A stretch of 64,000 bases of DNA from Kalaharituber pfeilii. Its lineage: Eukaryota; Ascomycota; Pezizomycetes; Pezizales; Pezizaceae. A program made the position numbers and the translations under genes. Of the stretch, positions 1 through 12,360 are shown in pieces (position 1 is the first letter of the stretch; each line of letters opens with the position of its first letter). The stretch is from contig WHUZ01000050.1 of NCBI GenBank assembly GCA_015179045.1, positions 310,001-374,000 of the forward strand, read 5' to 3'. The notes beneath the pieces were generated by a model. That model was given only the letters and a program-made list of their open reading frames with translations. It did not search any database and was not told where the DNA came from.

Positions 1-3000
1 TATGCACTAACTCTGACTACATTGTAGCTTAATGTCCGTGGCCGTTGAAGTTTTCCGGGAGCTAAGCTTGTTGCTTGCTAGGTATACACAGCCCTGCATT
101 GATCACGCCCGTAAATAAGTAGCAAATGCAGGCTTGACTTAAAGTGGTACAGTCATCACTGCTAGGGAAAATAAAACGGCATATAAAAATAAAAATAAAA
201 ATACGACAATGGATTAGGAGGGCAAGAAGCAAGCTAACTAGAGGTAACCACCCTGCTAACCTAGCCGTCGGGGAAGAGGCTTGGCTTGCAGCATTAACAA
301 GAAAAGAAACTGGGGAAAAGTAGTAAGTTTGGAATCAGAACGCGCCTCATTTCACCACTGGGATAGGTATGTATAGCATACATGGGTCGTAGTGCCATGC
401 CATACTTGCAAGGGGAGCACCCGCCGACAGGGGGTCACAGTTGGGAAGGGAGAAAGTAGGTGGGTGATGATCGGGGTGTGGCAGGATCCATGGCATTGGA
501 ATTTGTTAAGTGAACTCGAAATAGATGGCGTGCGCAACAGGCAATACCAGATTCAACTACGACTTTTGACTGGTTGCTACTAGTGGGATTAAGGGATATA
601 TCCAGGGAATCAATCTACTTGCATGCACATATGTCTTCCATTCCCTTCTTCAGCTTTCTTAGTGGCAGCCTGCAGAGAGTACAGTGTGGACCCTTAATGG
701 CAATTCTCATCTGTCAGTGTACATTGCATGTACCGCACTCTTAGCGCTGTTGCCTAATCTGCTAGTGATTGTACTAACTCCGGAGCATATGATTCGCGGA
801 GGTAAGTCATGAGATTCGGCGAAACTCATCTCGGGAAGTAATCAAAATGAAACACCTCCAAAAGTCGGAACTTCGGAATCGCCAAGTCTAACGAAGGCCA
901 CTAGTGAGTGGTACAACGATCTGAATATTGATTATGACGGGAAGTTCAGCTTGATTCTGTTTTTCCACCCGATTACGATCGGCGCGGGCTACCCTAGGAT
1001 AGAGCATGCAGTGAAGCATTTGAGAGTCCATACTCTAAATGACAGGATGCTTCGGAGGGTTACCATAAACCTTTGTGTGAGATCTACAAATCGTGCCATG
1101 GCCATGAAAATGGGTGGTGATGTTTGAGTAAGGCGCCTTAGCTCGGTTCCTCAAGGCGTCCTTATTTCGCTTTGCAAAAATACAAATTTCCATAGTAGTG
1201 AATATTAATGGTAATAGACTAAACAGAATGCTGTTGGGGCTGAGACTTTGGGTGAGCTAATAAGGGCGCGGCTTCACCAAGCATTTGACAGTTATTTATT
1301 CCACAAGCGGGAATTATGAGAGCTGCTCAGCCATCCCACCTAATGCGCCACTCTGTTTAGGAAGACATATTAGCAAACATTCCGAGCGTTAAGCCTTACA
1401 GTTTTAGGGGAAATTAGCTGACATTTCTGAAGGAGTTCAACAAATGATTATTGGCTTGAGGCGTTGGTACTAGCCACCAATAAGCGCTAGCGAGTGGCAG
1501 CTGTTCTGTACTGTAGGTACCCTGTCTGTTAGTCCGCCGCTGCAGATAAATGGACGCTGTGACTAAGTACTGACCATTTTATCTTCCCGGGTTTTCATTG
1601 AGGGACAGAAGCTTCCAAGTATTATCGCAGCGTCAACAAAGTTGTACAGAGCAAACTCGCATGCAGCCGTTGCGACTGGCAATGTATGGGTTGCACGTCA
1701 GCTGCAGTTGTAGTCAACATACTTGTACCTGCATTATTCACTACTGTACATGTAAGGTTTCCAAATACCATGGCCAACAAGGATTATAGGAGAAGATGCT
1801 TCTGGTCCACTTTGCCAAGCTTCTCAACCAAATCAGCAATCTAATCCATGACCCTGCATGCATCTTTCAGCTCCCAACGTGCATCAACTGCAGATACGTG
1901 ATCAACCCACGAGTGAAGCACATCTACACTAAATTCACACCCCGCTTCCTGGGAATTCTAGCTGCAGATTTTGAAAGCAGACTCGAATGCAGGGGGCATG
2001 GTACTGACATCTCGCTTATGCATCCCCGTGGACCTGATCCCCATAATTCTCTTGAACAGGCAGCAGCCCTACGAGGCAGACAGTGAGATGATATTAGGTG
2101 ATCTTTATGTTGAGAATGTACCAATTGCTAATCTACTGTTGAGATTCTGAAACCGAAAATACATGCAGGAGTTCATGCCCAAAACCTAGGAAAGAGATTT
2201 ATGATGACTTGAGGACACCTCAGGATACGTACTGTTACTAAAATTATGTCCTAATTGGATATTGACATATAGCATGAGCCAATGGTCATTGAGGCATACT
2301 AGTCATGCTTCACTGGCCGTACGTTGTATAAGGGGCCCTGGAGCAAGGAAAGAGCCTTGACATGCTTATCTCATGATCATGGGTCTTCAACGGTTGCCAG
2401 GGACACTTATCAACCCAGATTGATTTCCGCTTGTCATACTGACGAGCGATATCAATGTCTTCGTAGCAAGCTGCTATACTGATAAGTATTTTCTGAAAGT
2501 GTCTCTAGCCGGTAACTAAGCAACCTGTATCTATGTTAATAGTAGTAAAGTTCTCGGAGATAACTAACGCCAGATTTGCTTTGCGTTAAATTGGCTTACG
2601 CCTTGGAGGTAACAACGAAATAATTGCACAAGTTGTGTTATCCGAGACTAGGGTCCAATGTCAGAGTTCGTTCCAGATCAAAGCTGCAATGCTGAATACT
2701 TCGAGCACAAGCACTGCATCAGCGGTGAATGTCTGACAGTCTATTGACGTATTCATCCTCAGGGCTTCTACCACCTTTGTAACCTTGTTCAGAACATCAT
2801 TGAGACTGCAGCTTAACCTACAAACAGTAAATAAACTACCATGAATTCCGGCATTCATTCACTGAAACACTCAGTATGGTGTTGGCCGCATTTAATTGAC
2901 TGCCATTGATGTCTGCTGTTGAAGAACTGCACTAATTAGGCATCGTTTCAACTTGAGTCAAAATCCGGCTGTGCTACGGTAGTTTTTGACTCGTGAGAGG

Positions 3001-3147
3001 AACCACGTCCACAATGCCTTGGCCCCATATAGGCTGAAGGAAGAAATGATTGTCCATTACCGGTAAGTCGGCGATGGATGATGTACCCGTCATAGTCCAG
3101 CAAGGCTGCATAGGGGAAATTTTTCTTTTTTTTTCTTTTTTCTTTTT

Positions 3148-3180
<33 letters not shown>

Positions 3181-5300
3181 AACCATGTCATTGAATGAGC
3201 ATTTTGGAGGCAAATGAGAGAGTTTGCTTGAGTACAGACAATTTGTTAACTCACAATATGCTCTAGTGCGGTAGAGATATCTTTCGCTTTTCATGCTGCA
3301 CGTTATCCCTGGCCCGGAAATGTATTCTTGAGTTCGTGCACCTCTTTCAAGCTGGAATGCACCAGAATGTTCCACAGCATTTTCATAAATTGCTTTGACT
3401 AACACTTTCTGCTTCCCACTAATGATTGACTCTTCAAACCACCTGGCCTGTAGGCACCAATTGCTCAGTGTGGGGCATGCGGTCTAATGACCAGGTGATA
3501 CAGAATTCAATACAAATCGGCATTCATAAGTCTATTCTAGGACTTCTGCAAGGCTACATAAGCACCTATTGGACTGCCAGGATGTCACAAAGAATGAGGG
3601 CAATTATAGCTCTGCAGGCTAGCTTCAGCCACCACGAAGTAAGAATTTAGAGATGTTTGATGAGACTTGGCCTCTCCAGTGATAATTTGGTAGCGGTCTT
3701 GCAAGAGCTTTCAAGTTTCAGCACAGAAGATTGCAGGTAAGTGTGTACACAAAACAGTACGTTCGAGACCGGACAAATAACGAGGCTCACGAGTTAAGGT
3801 GTGGGGTACGTTACTATTGGATGCCACCACATTATTAGTAAAAATATTTGTAGAAGTTGGGACGAGCTCACCCAAAGTGATCAGGCCATTATCTCGAAAC
3901 TGCTCTCCTAAAGGGCGGTGAGCGGTCCTTGCCGTATATGTTGTCAACGTGACAACAATGATGTCCGATTGATGGATGCGTATGAACGATTCAAGGTAGA
4001 TTCGAGGAGGTGTGCGTCTTGGCTCTATTTCAAGCTGCCTGCGCTTGCACGTACGAGTGATAGAGCAATGAATTTCTTAGTTGTTATTTTCCATTGCTTA
4101 TTTCGTTCGTCTATTCATATCCTTACTCGCTAGAGCCGAAGCGACCTACAAACGAATTAGCCTAAGAAACAATATCAAATGAACGAAACACCGTCTTGTA
4201 ATGCTTCTACAGCATCGTCCACAAGAACTCTCTCAGAATACCTCTCAGCACTTCCCCCGCAGCTGCCTGTGAGCACGGCCCAACAGTGCCGCATTTCCTG
4301 CTATCCTCTGTCTCCATTAGACTCGGCACTCCTCTAGCAAATACCTGCCATTCCCTCTTCTTCTCACCGCTGACACTCCGGCTGATCCTTCTTCCGATCC
4401 TATATCTCCAACTCCTTAAATCTTTCCCTCCTAGTAAAATACAGAGCACTCTCACCAGGCCTCCCAGTCTCGGCAGGGACCTATATTACTTGAGTTCCAA
4501 TCGATTCCTCTCCGAATCCTGTGCTCTCTACCTTCCAGCCTCTGCCCTCAGTCCTCCTCCACTATTTTAGTGCAATAACTGAGACAAGCACTCTCTCAGT
4601 GCCTGGGCACTGCTGGTATATGCATATACAAAATACGAAGCATATTTAGCGCTGCCTTTTGGTATGTTAAATTCAGCTTATACTATTTACGCCACTACTA
4701 GCGTTCACACGAAGGTAATTCTACACAACCTATAAAGGTATAGCTCACCCATCACTGCACTGTCAGGTGTCCATCACACAGTCCTCAATGATGCACTCTA
4801 TTCTAGGGTGTATTATGCTCACCATTCGTCAGAATCATGATATAATGGCAAGCAAGTTAACACTTGGCGTTACGATGTCCATTGGTAGGGTCACTCGCAT
4901 GTGGCACAATCCGTATTCTACAGAGTTCAGTCAATGGTCATACAATAGGCACAAGATGCTGTTGATATCAATGGACGGGGGACATTCTGTGCGACGTACT
5001 GCATATTTTAGCCCTCGACTACCGCAACAGGCAATGATGTGTGGTTAAGTAGCTTTCCACTCCTTACTCCATTTACAACTGCTCGTAGCGCATTAGCTGC
5101 CAATTGAAGAGTCCTCAGTTTGGATGGTTCAAACCATTCACCAATGTGGCGCGGGCCCGAACTATACACTAGTATATCAGTAGACAGTTCGGACGACACA
5201 AGCGGCAGCTAGGATTGGCGTGTCGTTCGGCCAAATAAGCTGAACGGTATGGCAATGTGCTACATTGTTGTATGTATATATTGATCAATACACTATTTAT
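1..5300. other. Gene-free stretch, no supported feature
   Basis: I see no convincing coding region on either strand. Open frames are short, lack recognisable motifs and do not join through plausible splice sites. Apart from the pyrimidine tract near 3.1 kb there is no clear repeat, inverted repeat or RNA gene. It is probably old decayed intergenic or transposon sequence. Confidence 0.6.
3119..3179. repeat. Long T/C homopolymer tract
   Basis: About 60 bases of almost pure T with occasional C. Unlike the poly(T)-linked insertions elsewhere in the window, I see no hairpin motif beside it and no flanking target-site duplication. It may be the eroded tail of an old retroposon or simple slippage. 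Confidence 0.8.
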
Positions 5301-5301
5301 A

Positions 5302-5374
5302 TCGCCATAGCCCCCAGGGCGGCACGCGATCAATGATATAAAAAAAAATAAAATAAAATAAAATAAAATAAAAA
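5302..5374 (+). mobile_element. Class A micro-retroposon (LINE-tail hairpin + A-rich tail)
   Basis: The sense strand carries ATCGC, then CATAGCC, a short loop, GGGCGGCAC and GCGAT, followed by CAATGATATA and an A-rich tail with an (AAAAT)n pattern. The ATCGC:GCGAT basal stem is a compensated version of the CTCGC:GCGAG stem in other copies. The flanking duplication is eroded (similar ACACTATTTATA and ACACTTATCTATA), so the ends are approximate. Confidence 0.65.
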
Positions 5375-5630
5375 GTAACACTTATCTATAAGCAAAAGCT
5401 CCAAGTTCGTCACATACGTTTCAGATTCCACTTATTCGCTGTAATATTAAAAAATTAAATAGAAAGCAAAAAGTCAACAACAGGCTGCCCTGGTTCCACT
5501 GGAATCTTATCTTATATATGGTCCTGCACATTAATATTCAAAGGATACTCAACTCATGCGTATGCACTTAGTAATGTGTCCTTAGATATATCATTGTGAG
5601 TTACTGGTAATCGGCCATTTGCCACTGCTA

Positions 5631-5695
5631 TTTTTTTATTTTTTTTTTTTTAAAAATCACATAACCCCGCTTACAGCGCCAAGCCATGGCAGGGT
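5631..5695 (-). mobile_element. Class B micro-retroposon with 14-bp target-site duplication
   Basis: A 65-bp insertion: poly(T), then the reverse complement of a CCCTGC...GCGGGG hairpin ending in GTTATGTGAT. It is flanked on both sides by the identical 14-mer ATTTGCCACTGCTA (5617-5630 and 5696-5709). The exact duplication and the tail show insertion by target-primed reverse transcription. No coding capacity. Confidence 0.85.
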
Positions 5696-6489
5696 ATTTG
5701 CCACTGCTAGAGGGATTGAGATATTCCCCGTTGGTGATTGGGTTGAACTATCCAGCAATTTTTCGGCAACATTGGCCGATAGGTTAACCCATTGGTCAAT
5801 GGTATCCATTGGCATATTAGTTAGACCATTCAAGAGTCATGTCAACCACTTTTAATCTTCCGACCTCTCGCCATACATCAGCAAAAACGAAAAATCGCCC
5901 CCGAAGCACCCGGGTATAAAAAAAAAAAAAAAAAAAAAAGAATACCCCCCAAGCGCCTTGAGCACACGTCATCTATTCATTGTAACCAGGCGCACTAAAC
6001 AAGGCTCTGTGCGCCCTAGATGCACGTCATCTATTCATTGTAACCTGGCGCAGTAACTAAGGCTCCGTGCGCCCTGAATGCACCTCATCTATTCATTGTA
6101 ACGTCCTATGCACCCTGGATGCATGTTATGTTGATCATAACTAGACGCACTAACTAAGGTTGTTTACACCCAGGCAGCGCAGGATAGTTTCAATTAACAG
6201 GTATAATAAGCCTCTCTCAATGGTGTAAGATATAACAGATTAAGCTCAATTTGATAGGTGTAACTAATTTCTCTCTATGGCATGAGATGCAGCAGAATAA
6301 GCTGAATTTGATAGTTATGACAGGTTCCTCACAGCATGCAATGTAGTAGAATAAGCTTAATCTTATAGATATGACAATGATCCTGTTGATAGAACGAGAT
6401 GTAGCAGAATAAGCTGAATCTAATAGGTTATAACAGAATAATAAGTAAGAGCCGTCATGCTTTTTTCCTCCTCTGAGTGATTTCTATAC

Positions 6490-6531
6490 TTTTTTTTTTC
6501 CCATATCATATAACTGTGCTTGCAGCTGTTG

Positions 6532-6579
<48 letters not shown>

Positions 6580-6620
6580 CAATTTCACACCCCGCTTGCA
6601 GCTGTTCGTCATAGCAGAGC
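6490..6620 (-). mobile_element. Two class B micro-retroposons, one inserted in the other
   Basis: The first unit (6490-6533) has poly(T) and then the 3' half of the class B sequence, reading on the minus strand AACAGCTGCAAGC to ATATGATAT. It is interrupted by a second poly(T) run of about 46 bases (6534-6579), followed by a more complete class B unit with CTCTGC and GCGGGG arms. The arrangement suggests insertion of a younger copy into an older one. Duplications are not clean, so limits are approximate. Confidence 0.6.
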
Positions 6621-9030
6621 ATAGCTGAGGGCTCTTCTGTATACTTTTATTTTCAGTAGAAGTTTTAGTTATTTTGTTGTATGTGCCAAGATTAGTTTAG
6701 GAGGAGCATATTTTTAAAGATAATGATAGATTAAATAAATTAAGTTACCTCATATTATGAATTCCAATGTAACAGGTACCAGCTATCACAATTAGTAAGC
6801 TTCGCTATTCAATAAAATGGGCCTTCAAGAGAACATAGTATCTTCCAAGAAGGTATGATATATTTAATTCATTCTTTTTGGCATCGTTGGATACAGTCAC
6901 TCTCTTTAGGAGAGTATAGGTAAAAAGCAAATGAATCTGTAATGTCTTTATCCCTGACTGGACAGGTCAGGGAGTTGGTTAGCAGTGCCAGTAAACTCTC
7001 AAAGCACGTCATATCATAGATTATCCCCTAGGCGCAGCCAGTTAACCAACGGTTTCGCCAGGTGTGGCCATTATTATCTGCTCATTCAGTGGTACAATGG
7101 CCACTTGGCTGTGCGTTGTGGGGACTGCTTGCAAGGCTGGATCTTCCAGACCTGGCAGATACATTCACCGATTTCTCAGGAGCATCCATGTATGGTAGGA
7201 TGCAATATAGTGCACGCGACGGGACCGCGTTGCAACATGTTCCTCAGTTCTTGCCCTGTGTGCCCTATGCTCCAGGTGCATGGGGCGATTTTTTCGTTCT
7301 TGCTGATGTAGCCCAGGCCTCTGGACGACATGCACGTAGACTAAAGAGTAAGAAAGAGAAATTTCATTTCAATACCATAGATATAACCGTGGTACCGTAG
7401 ATAGGGGAAAAATAAGTGTTATTTATTGGTACCCAAAGCCTAAAAGTTCTTTAAGCACTCTCTTACGTTTAGCAAATTTATATGATATGTAATCAACTAG
7501 CTTATAATGTAGGTGAATTTCAATATTCTTTGTTCCTACTCTATATTCTAAAACAAAAATTCTTGTAGTACTACATCTACAATTGGGCCCTACATATTAT
7601 TCACTAGTCTTAGATAAACTATTTATTAATTTTATTCTCATTAATAAGATTAAGCACAGAGTTTATAAGATGAATAAAGATATCCCGATTTTGATTTATC
7701 TTTTATTATATATTACATAGAGCCAAATTGGTCTCAATTCACTGTTTTGCTATAGAACAATTATAGAATATATTTAATAAGACATCAAATTCTCTCGCAA
7801 TTTTTCAATGAGATTATTATAATATCTTTTAATCTAATTACCTATCTTTACTTTTTAACTATTATTACTTTTCAGATCATTCTTCTCTACTACCAATGCC
7901 TTATTCTTTAATAATCTACAATTAATTCAAGCTAATTTTCTGCAGTAAAATTTCTCTTGGACCAATACATATATCTGTAGTAAAAATTTATACAGCCATT
8001 TACCTCTTTATTATTTTGTTAAGCTACTACCAGAATATCTATATATATATATATATATCTGTAGGAACCCAATGAAAATTCATAATTTTTTTTTCTTTTA
8101 TATCATTATTCGCGTGCCGCGCAAATTCATAAAAGAATTGATTAGCTCTCATAGCGTATGTACTACCTTGAGTTTCTTAGTAATTACCTTTGAGCTTTCA
8201 TACTCAGATGACTTCACAACTTCTATAGACTTTACTGCTGACTTCACTAATGCTTCAGGATTTACGGGAGGGGTGTCAGTCAATGTTTCGAATGTTGAGC
8301 ATGTGCACAGCCTTTGTTTGCTGGTGCATGGGTGTTTCTTGAGCAGGGATCTTGTTGCAGTAACCAAAGGTTGCAGCTAGCCATATGTCTTGGTTGTTTC
8401 TTACTTACGTTGTTTACATAGTATATAACATAGGCATTCGCGAAGCTGGCACTATTAACGTAAAAAACAGTTTTGAGCTGTTCTCGTTTTTGAGCCAGAC
8501 CCTCCCTACGGTCGGAGGGTCGGTGCAACCAGACTAGGGACGAGGCTAGTTTCAACGTTGTCATTGAGCGCGCCGCGCAAAAACCGGCTGGGGCACCCGA
8601 GTCGTATGAGCTGAGTATACACGCGTGCAGTAAAACTCGCTGCCGACTCGGCCCACACCGATGCGAGCGGTAAATATGCTTGGCTAGAATATGACACTCG
8701 ACCAGAAGATATACACAGCATGAATGAAAAAGCGTACGCTACAAGTACGCTACAATACAAAGGGTACATAAGAGTTACTGTTTTCGGTAATCACGATGAC
8801 ATCATACTAATTGATAGATGGGGTAACGGTGAACTTTGTTACCATCCTAGATTGTAAAGGCCGTGCGTTGCGTTACCTCCTTGGATCATCTACAACCCCT
8901 TCCACTGGCTTGCGGACAGTTTAACGATAGGCAAATCACTTAATATGTGTGTGACCTGCACAGTCACGTTACGATATACAGTATGCATGACAATTCCGGT
9001 TAGTGAGTACACCCAGCCAAGACGCTAAAG
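6621..9030. other. Gene-free stretch, AT-rich core 7.4-8.07 kb
   Basis: No supported gene. About 7400-8070 is markedly AT-rich and ends in an (AT)n microsatellite near 8040-8060, as expected of old deaminated transposon DNA. Around 8495-8520 is a small perfect inverted repeat (GACCCTCC / GGAGGGTC). The open frame at 7062-7400 has protein-like composition, but I recognise no family. Confidence 0.5.
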
Positions 9031-9130
9031 ACCTTTGCACAGTACCCCAACCTCCATTCTTGCTTGTCCGTTGGACTCCGCTACGGGTTTGCCTTCAGCT
9101 TCGGTCCGGCACATTGCACTTCTGCACATC

Positions 9131-10082
9131 ATGGCGGCAAACCGATCAGCAGGGCGAGATGTTCACATCTATGATGTGAATGATCCTACGACGGTACTTG
9201 GAGGCCTCATTCTTACAAATGGTATAACGAATGCGAACTTGTACTCGATGGTGGAAGTGTTTTTGCTGTTCGATAGCGCCTACGTTTTACGACATGAAGA
9301 CGGGACACAGCTGCAAAGGAATGGACAAGCACTTCGCCGTGGTAGCTATTATATTGTTACCAATGGTATGGATATTTACATCTGTATTCAACTAGTCCTG
9401 ACTTTGTAATAGGTAGGATTGTTGTCAATAATGAACCTTGGTTGGTGCGTACCATTTCGGTGTCCAGTGGTACCAGGGTCGCACCCTTCCGAGACTCTGT
9501 CCGCGACCGTGATCGAAGGTGCGTTATTACTGGGCAAAGGGCGCTCGCTGCTGAATATGGTATTTGGTTTAGTTTCGAGGCAGCACATGTGTTTCCGTTG
9601 GCGTACGAAGCGCACTGGAATGATCAGCAATTCGACCGTTGGATTACAATTTTGCCGGTTAGTGGAGGAAGTATTAACTCAGTTCAGAATGGGATGTTAC
9701 TCAGAGCAGATATTCACTCACTTTTCGATAACTACGCCATTTCGATTAATCCGGATGTATGAATGGTCTAACCTGCTTCACATCTCAAGGCTGACAATTA
9801 TGTTAGGATGGTTACAAAGTTGTTTGCTTTCTCCCGGATGCAAGCGGTATCGCTGGGACGTATCTGGAACAGCAGCTACTCGATGATGACCGTCGACCTA
9901 TGGATCAGCTTTTACGGTGGCACCTTCAACAGGCCGTATTCGCCAACATGAGAGGAGCTGGTGAACCTATTTTTGAGAATGATTTTCCACCAGGTTCAGA
10001 TATGATGGGCGAAATCATGAGTGGGCCTAGGGCTTCAGAGAGGATGGAATTTGAGTTATTTAATCGTTTTGCAATGCATTAG
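9131..10082 (+). CDS. HNH endonuclease-domain protein, three exons, 284 aa
   Basis: Exons are 9131-9365, 9413-9756 and 9807-10082, with introns of 47 and 50 bp having GT-AG ends that keep the frame throughout. The first exon reads GRDVHIYDVNDPTTVLGGLI; the second contains RDRDRRCVITG, followed by FEAAHVFPL and a downstream DIHSLFDNY. This is the layout of the HNH_2-type nuclease domain: a Cys-containing entry strand, a central His and a terminal His. The third exon continues DGYKVVCFLPD and ends in a conserved tail (ANMRGAGEPIFENDFPPGSD) known from fungal HNH proteins of this type. An in-frame ATG lies 32 codons upstream (9035); I prefer 9131 because the conserved block follows it closely. 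Such proteins are common in repeat-rich fungal genomes and their biological role is not established. The gene stands alone among repeats and looks intact. Confidence 0.8.
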
Positions 10083-10559
10083 GTTGTGGGTGTTGCTGGA
10101 GGCATAATGCTGTTTGCTGGTAAGACATTGTTATTAATTACAGATGAACAAGTGAGAGATTTTCTCCATAGTATTTTCCTAGGTTTAATCGGGGGCTGGG
10201 GAGCTTTAGCCCGTGCCCAAGGTGTGTCGAGACCTAATATTTTGAGTTATAGTAAGTTAGACTAGTTTTTATAGATTTTTCTAAGTATTTGGCTGATGTG
10301 ACCCTTCCCTTGGCTTGCACAACAGGCTTACGTTTTATTATCTTTTATAGACACAAACTATCGAGAACCAATCATTCGGCACGTTTGAGAGTCAAAAATG
10401 GTTGGAATGTGCATGGGACTAGAGCGAGCCTTAGTCTGGCACAGCAGCGGAACTGTGGTGGTATAGGTATGTAGAGGGCCAGTCCCCTGTTGTTTCTGTA
10501 AGCTCTTGTCTGGTATTCTTCGGCACCGCTCTGGCGATGCAAAGTAGGTACTACACATT
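10083..10559. other. Short gene-free interval after the HNH gene
   Basis: No supported gene or repeat. Open frames here overlap the decayed LINE fragment that follows and are not convincing. Confidence 0.5.
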
Positions 10560-10780
10560 CCGGACATGAGAGTAGTACAGTGAGCAGCTCGGTTCGTACC
10601 CTCGCAAGCCTTCTGGGAGAAAGGCGTGAGGGCATGGAGGCACCAAGTAGGCAAGGCAGACGGCCCGGAAGTAGATGGTGCGGGGAGGAGGTGGTGGCCG
10701 GGTGGGGCTGGAGGTGATATGAGGCACCCGGCGGCAAGGGAAGGGGAAGGGAACGCGCTGGGGGAGTTCTTAGTCTAGCT
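10560..10780 (+). pseudogene. Decayed fragment of Tad-like LINE ORF2 (region after RNase H)
   Basis: The plus strand translates to a broken match of the LINE found at 33.6-34.5 kb. KGVRAWRHQVGKADGPE here corresponds to KGMRAWRHKIGKAEGP there, and the DNA alongside the CRWC zinc-knuckle segment is also similar although shifted in frame. GC content is higher than the flanks. No tail or duplication is preserved, so it is an internal remnant. Confidence 0.6.
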
Positions 10781-11110
10781 TGGCACAGGACCTTCGTAGA
10801 GGGTTCCTGTCGATCATGAGAACCCGTTTCCTCCCGCCACATCCTCTACCGAGGGCCTGTGCGAAGCCGGTTGCACGCCACATACTGCTTACCGCCAGAT
10901 TTAATCGGGTAACCCCGAGTACATTCTATGTTTCAATGGTGTTATTACATGAAAGCGTTACGGTACCGTAGGCACTTGGCTACAGCTGGTGACCAAATGT
11001 TGTCTAAAGGGCAGGTCTCTGACTCAATCAAGCGACATGGACAGAACTGCATAGCTAAAATGTTAATTGGAGATAGTGATGTTCTCATGGTGCGACTCCA
11101 TCCATGGACC

Positions 11111-11173
11111 TTTTTTTTTTTTTTTTTTTTTTTTTCACGTGACCCCGCGTGCAGCTGTTCGCCATGGCAGGGC
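11111..11173 (-). mobile_element. Class B micro-retroposon with 13-bp target-site duplication
   Basis: A 63-bp insertion: 25 T, then TCACGTGACCCCGC and the rest of the class B hairpin, ending GCCATGGCAGGGC. It is flanked by CCATCCATGGACC (11098-11110) and CCATCGATGGACC (11174-11186), one mismatch. In the sense orientation CCCTGC pairs with GCGGGG. Confidence 0.85.
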
Positions 11174-11620
11174 CCATCGATGGACCAACTCTGTTCTCGT
11201 GCCCAGACTATTATTTTCGGCCTCTGCTCTGGGACCAACTCAAATGCTAAGCCAACTATTAACCTAAAATCTACCAGTTGAACTACTAGATATAGCGTCT
11301 TACAGCATTGACCAGTTGTAGAAAACTGCTGATCACGCGCTGATCTTGCGCTAACTCGCAAGCTTGTTCGCGAGCCCCTGTGAGCCACCATGGAAGCGCC
11401 CACAAGAAATTGGTACCACCATTTTAGTGAGTGCAATCCTAGTACAGAGTAGAGGCAAATGGCAGATGTCACGTTACCTGAAGTCGGCCAGTCAGCGCCA
11501 CACGGTTTCACCCCGAGACATGATGTGGCTTGCCTGCGGGAAGCTGGGTGCTGGGAGAACGATGCACAGCCACATGAGCATGAACATCACTCATGGTTGC
11601 AACATCATTGTTACTTACGA

Positions 11621-11683
11621 TTTTTTTTTTTTTTTTTTTTTTTTAATCTTTCATCACATGCCGCCCTATGGGCTATGGCGAGA
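11621..11683 (-). mobile_element. Class A micro-retroposon with 13-bp target-site duplication
   Basis: Poly(T), then the reverse complement of the class A hairpin (GCCGCCCTATGGGCTATGG). It is flanked by TTGTTACTTACGA (11608-11620) and TTGTTGCTTATGA (11684-11696), two mismatches. Length 63 bp including the tail. No coding capacity. Confidence 0.8.
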
Positions 11684-11889
11684 TTGTTGCTTATGAGGAA
11701 GCATCAGCAATTAAATATCAGCTTGTATGCAAATGAAAATGGCAACGCGTAGCTTGCTGGCGAGATTCTTATATATATTAAACACTTAATACGGATTAAC
11801 ATATCTCAGGATCAACAGAGCACAATGCAATTGGCAGGTTGCGAAGGTATGTACTACATGCCGACAACAATCTCTTGAAATCAACACTA

Positions 11890-12063
11890 CAGGTGACCCT
11901 AGCTATAATGAAGGCCAAGAATGCGACGGATTTTCTTCACTATAACCAGTTTTCACTATAGCAAGAGCACTTTCTTTACCTGTGTACACAAAGAACCTGG
12001 CCCATCCCTTCACTATAGCCAGGTTTTCACTAAAAAGAGGTTCAGTATAGCCAGGGTCACCTG
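11890..12063. mobile_element. 174-bp pogo-like MITE, TA|CAG...CTG|TA
   Basis: The left end reads TA then CAGGTGACCCTAGCTATA and the right end is its near-perfect inverse followed by TA. Inside are further copies of the CACTATAGC / CACTATAACC motif in both orientations. TA duplication plus a CAG start is typical of pogo/Fot1-type Tc1-mariner elements. No transposase, so it is non-autonomous. Confidence 0.8.
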
Positions 12064-12260
12064 TACTAGTACATACATTATCACATCCAGATCCTAAGTG
12101 TCAGGGTCTACCCGGGAAGGGGATATCCACCCATGCACCTGTAAAGCTGTTAGTGACAATTCGGCCTGATTAGCGGATAGCTACAGTCTGGCAATGAAAC
12201 ATGGGTGGGGCACGGATGTGGATTGCAGGGATCTGACGGCACGGTCATAGCGCAGTGTCA

Positions 12261-12360
12261 GCCACCGGACGGACCTCTAGGTGCAAAGCCACCGAATGGA
12301 CCTCCAGGAGCAGAGCCACCGAATGGACCTCTAGGAGCAGAGCCACGGATGGACCACTAG
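12261..12360 (+). repeat. 27-bp minisatellite (3.7 units) encoding collagen-like PPNGPxGAE
   Basis: Units of 27 bp start at 12261, 12288 and 12315, with a partial fourth at 12342. Because 27 is a multiple of three, one frame reads continuously as PPDGPLGAK, PPNGPPGAE, PPNGPLGAE before a stop at 12358. The frame is short and I cannot attach it to a gene; it may be a decayed exon or chance. Confidence 0.75.

Noticed and set aside
7062..7400. A 112-codon frame with protein-like composition (HAVPQFLPC-like region, GAWGDFFVLADVAQ)
   Set aside because: No recognisable family, no splice partners, and an overlapping frame of similar length; kept only as a remark.
10372..10842. A 156-codon minus-strand frame
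   Set aside because: It is the antisense shadow of the plus-strand LINE fragment at 10560-10780.
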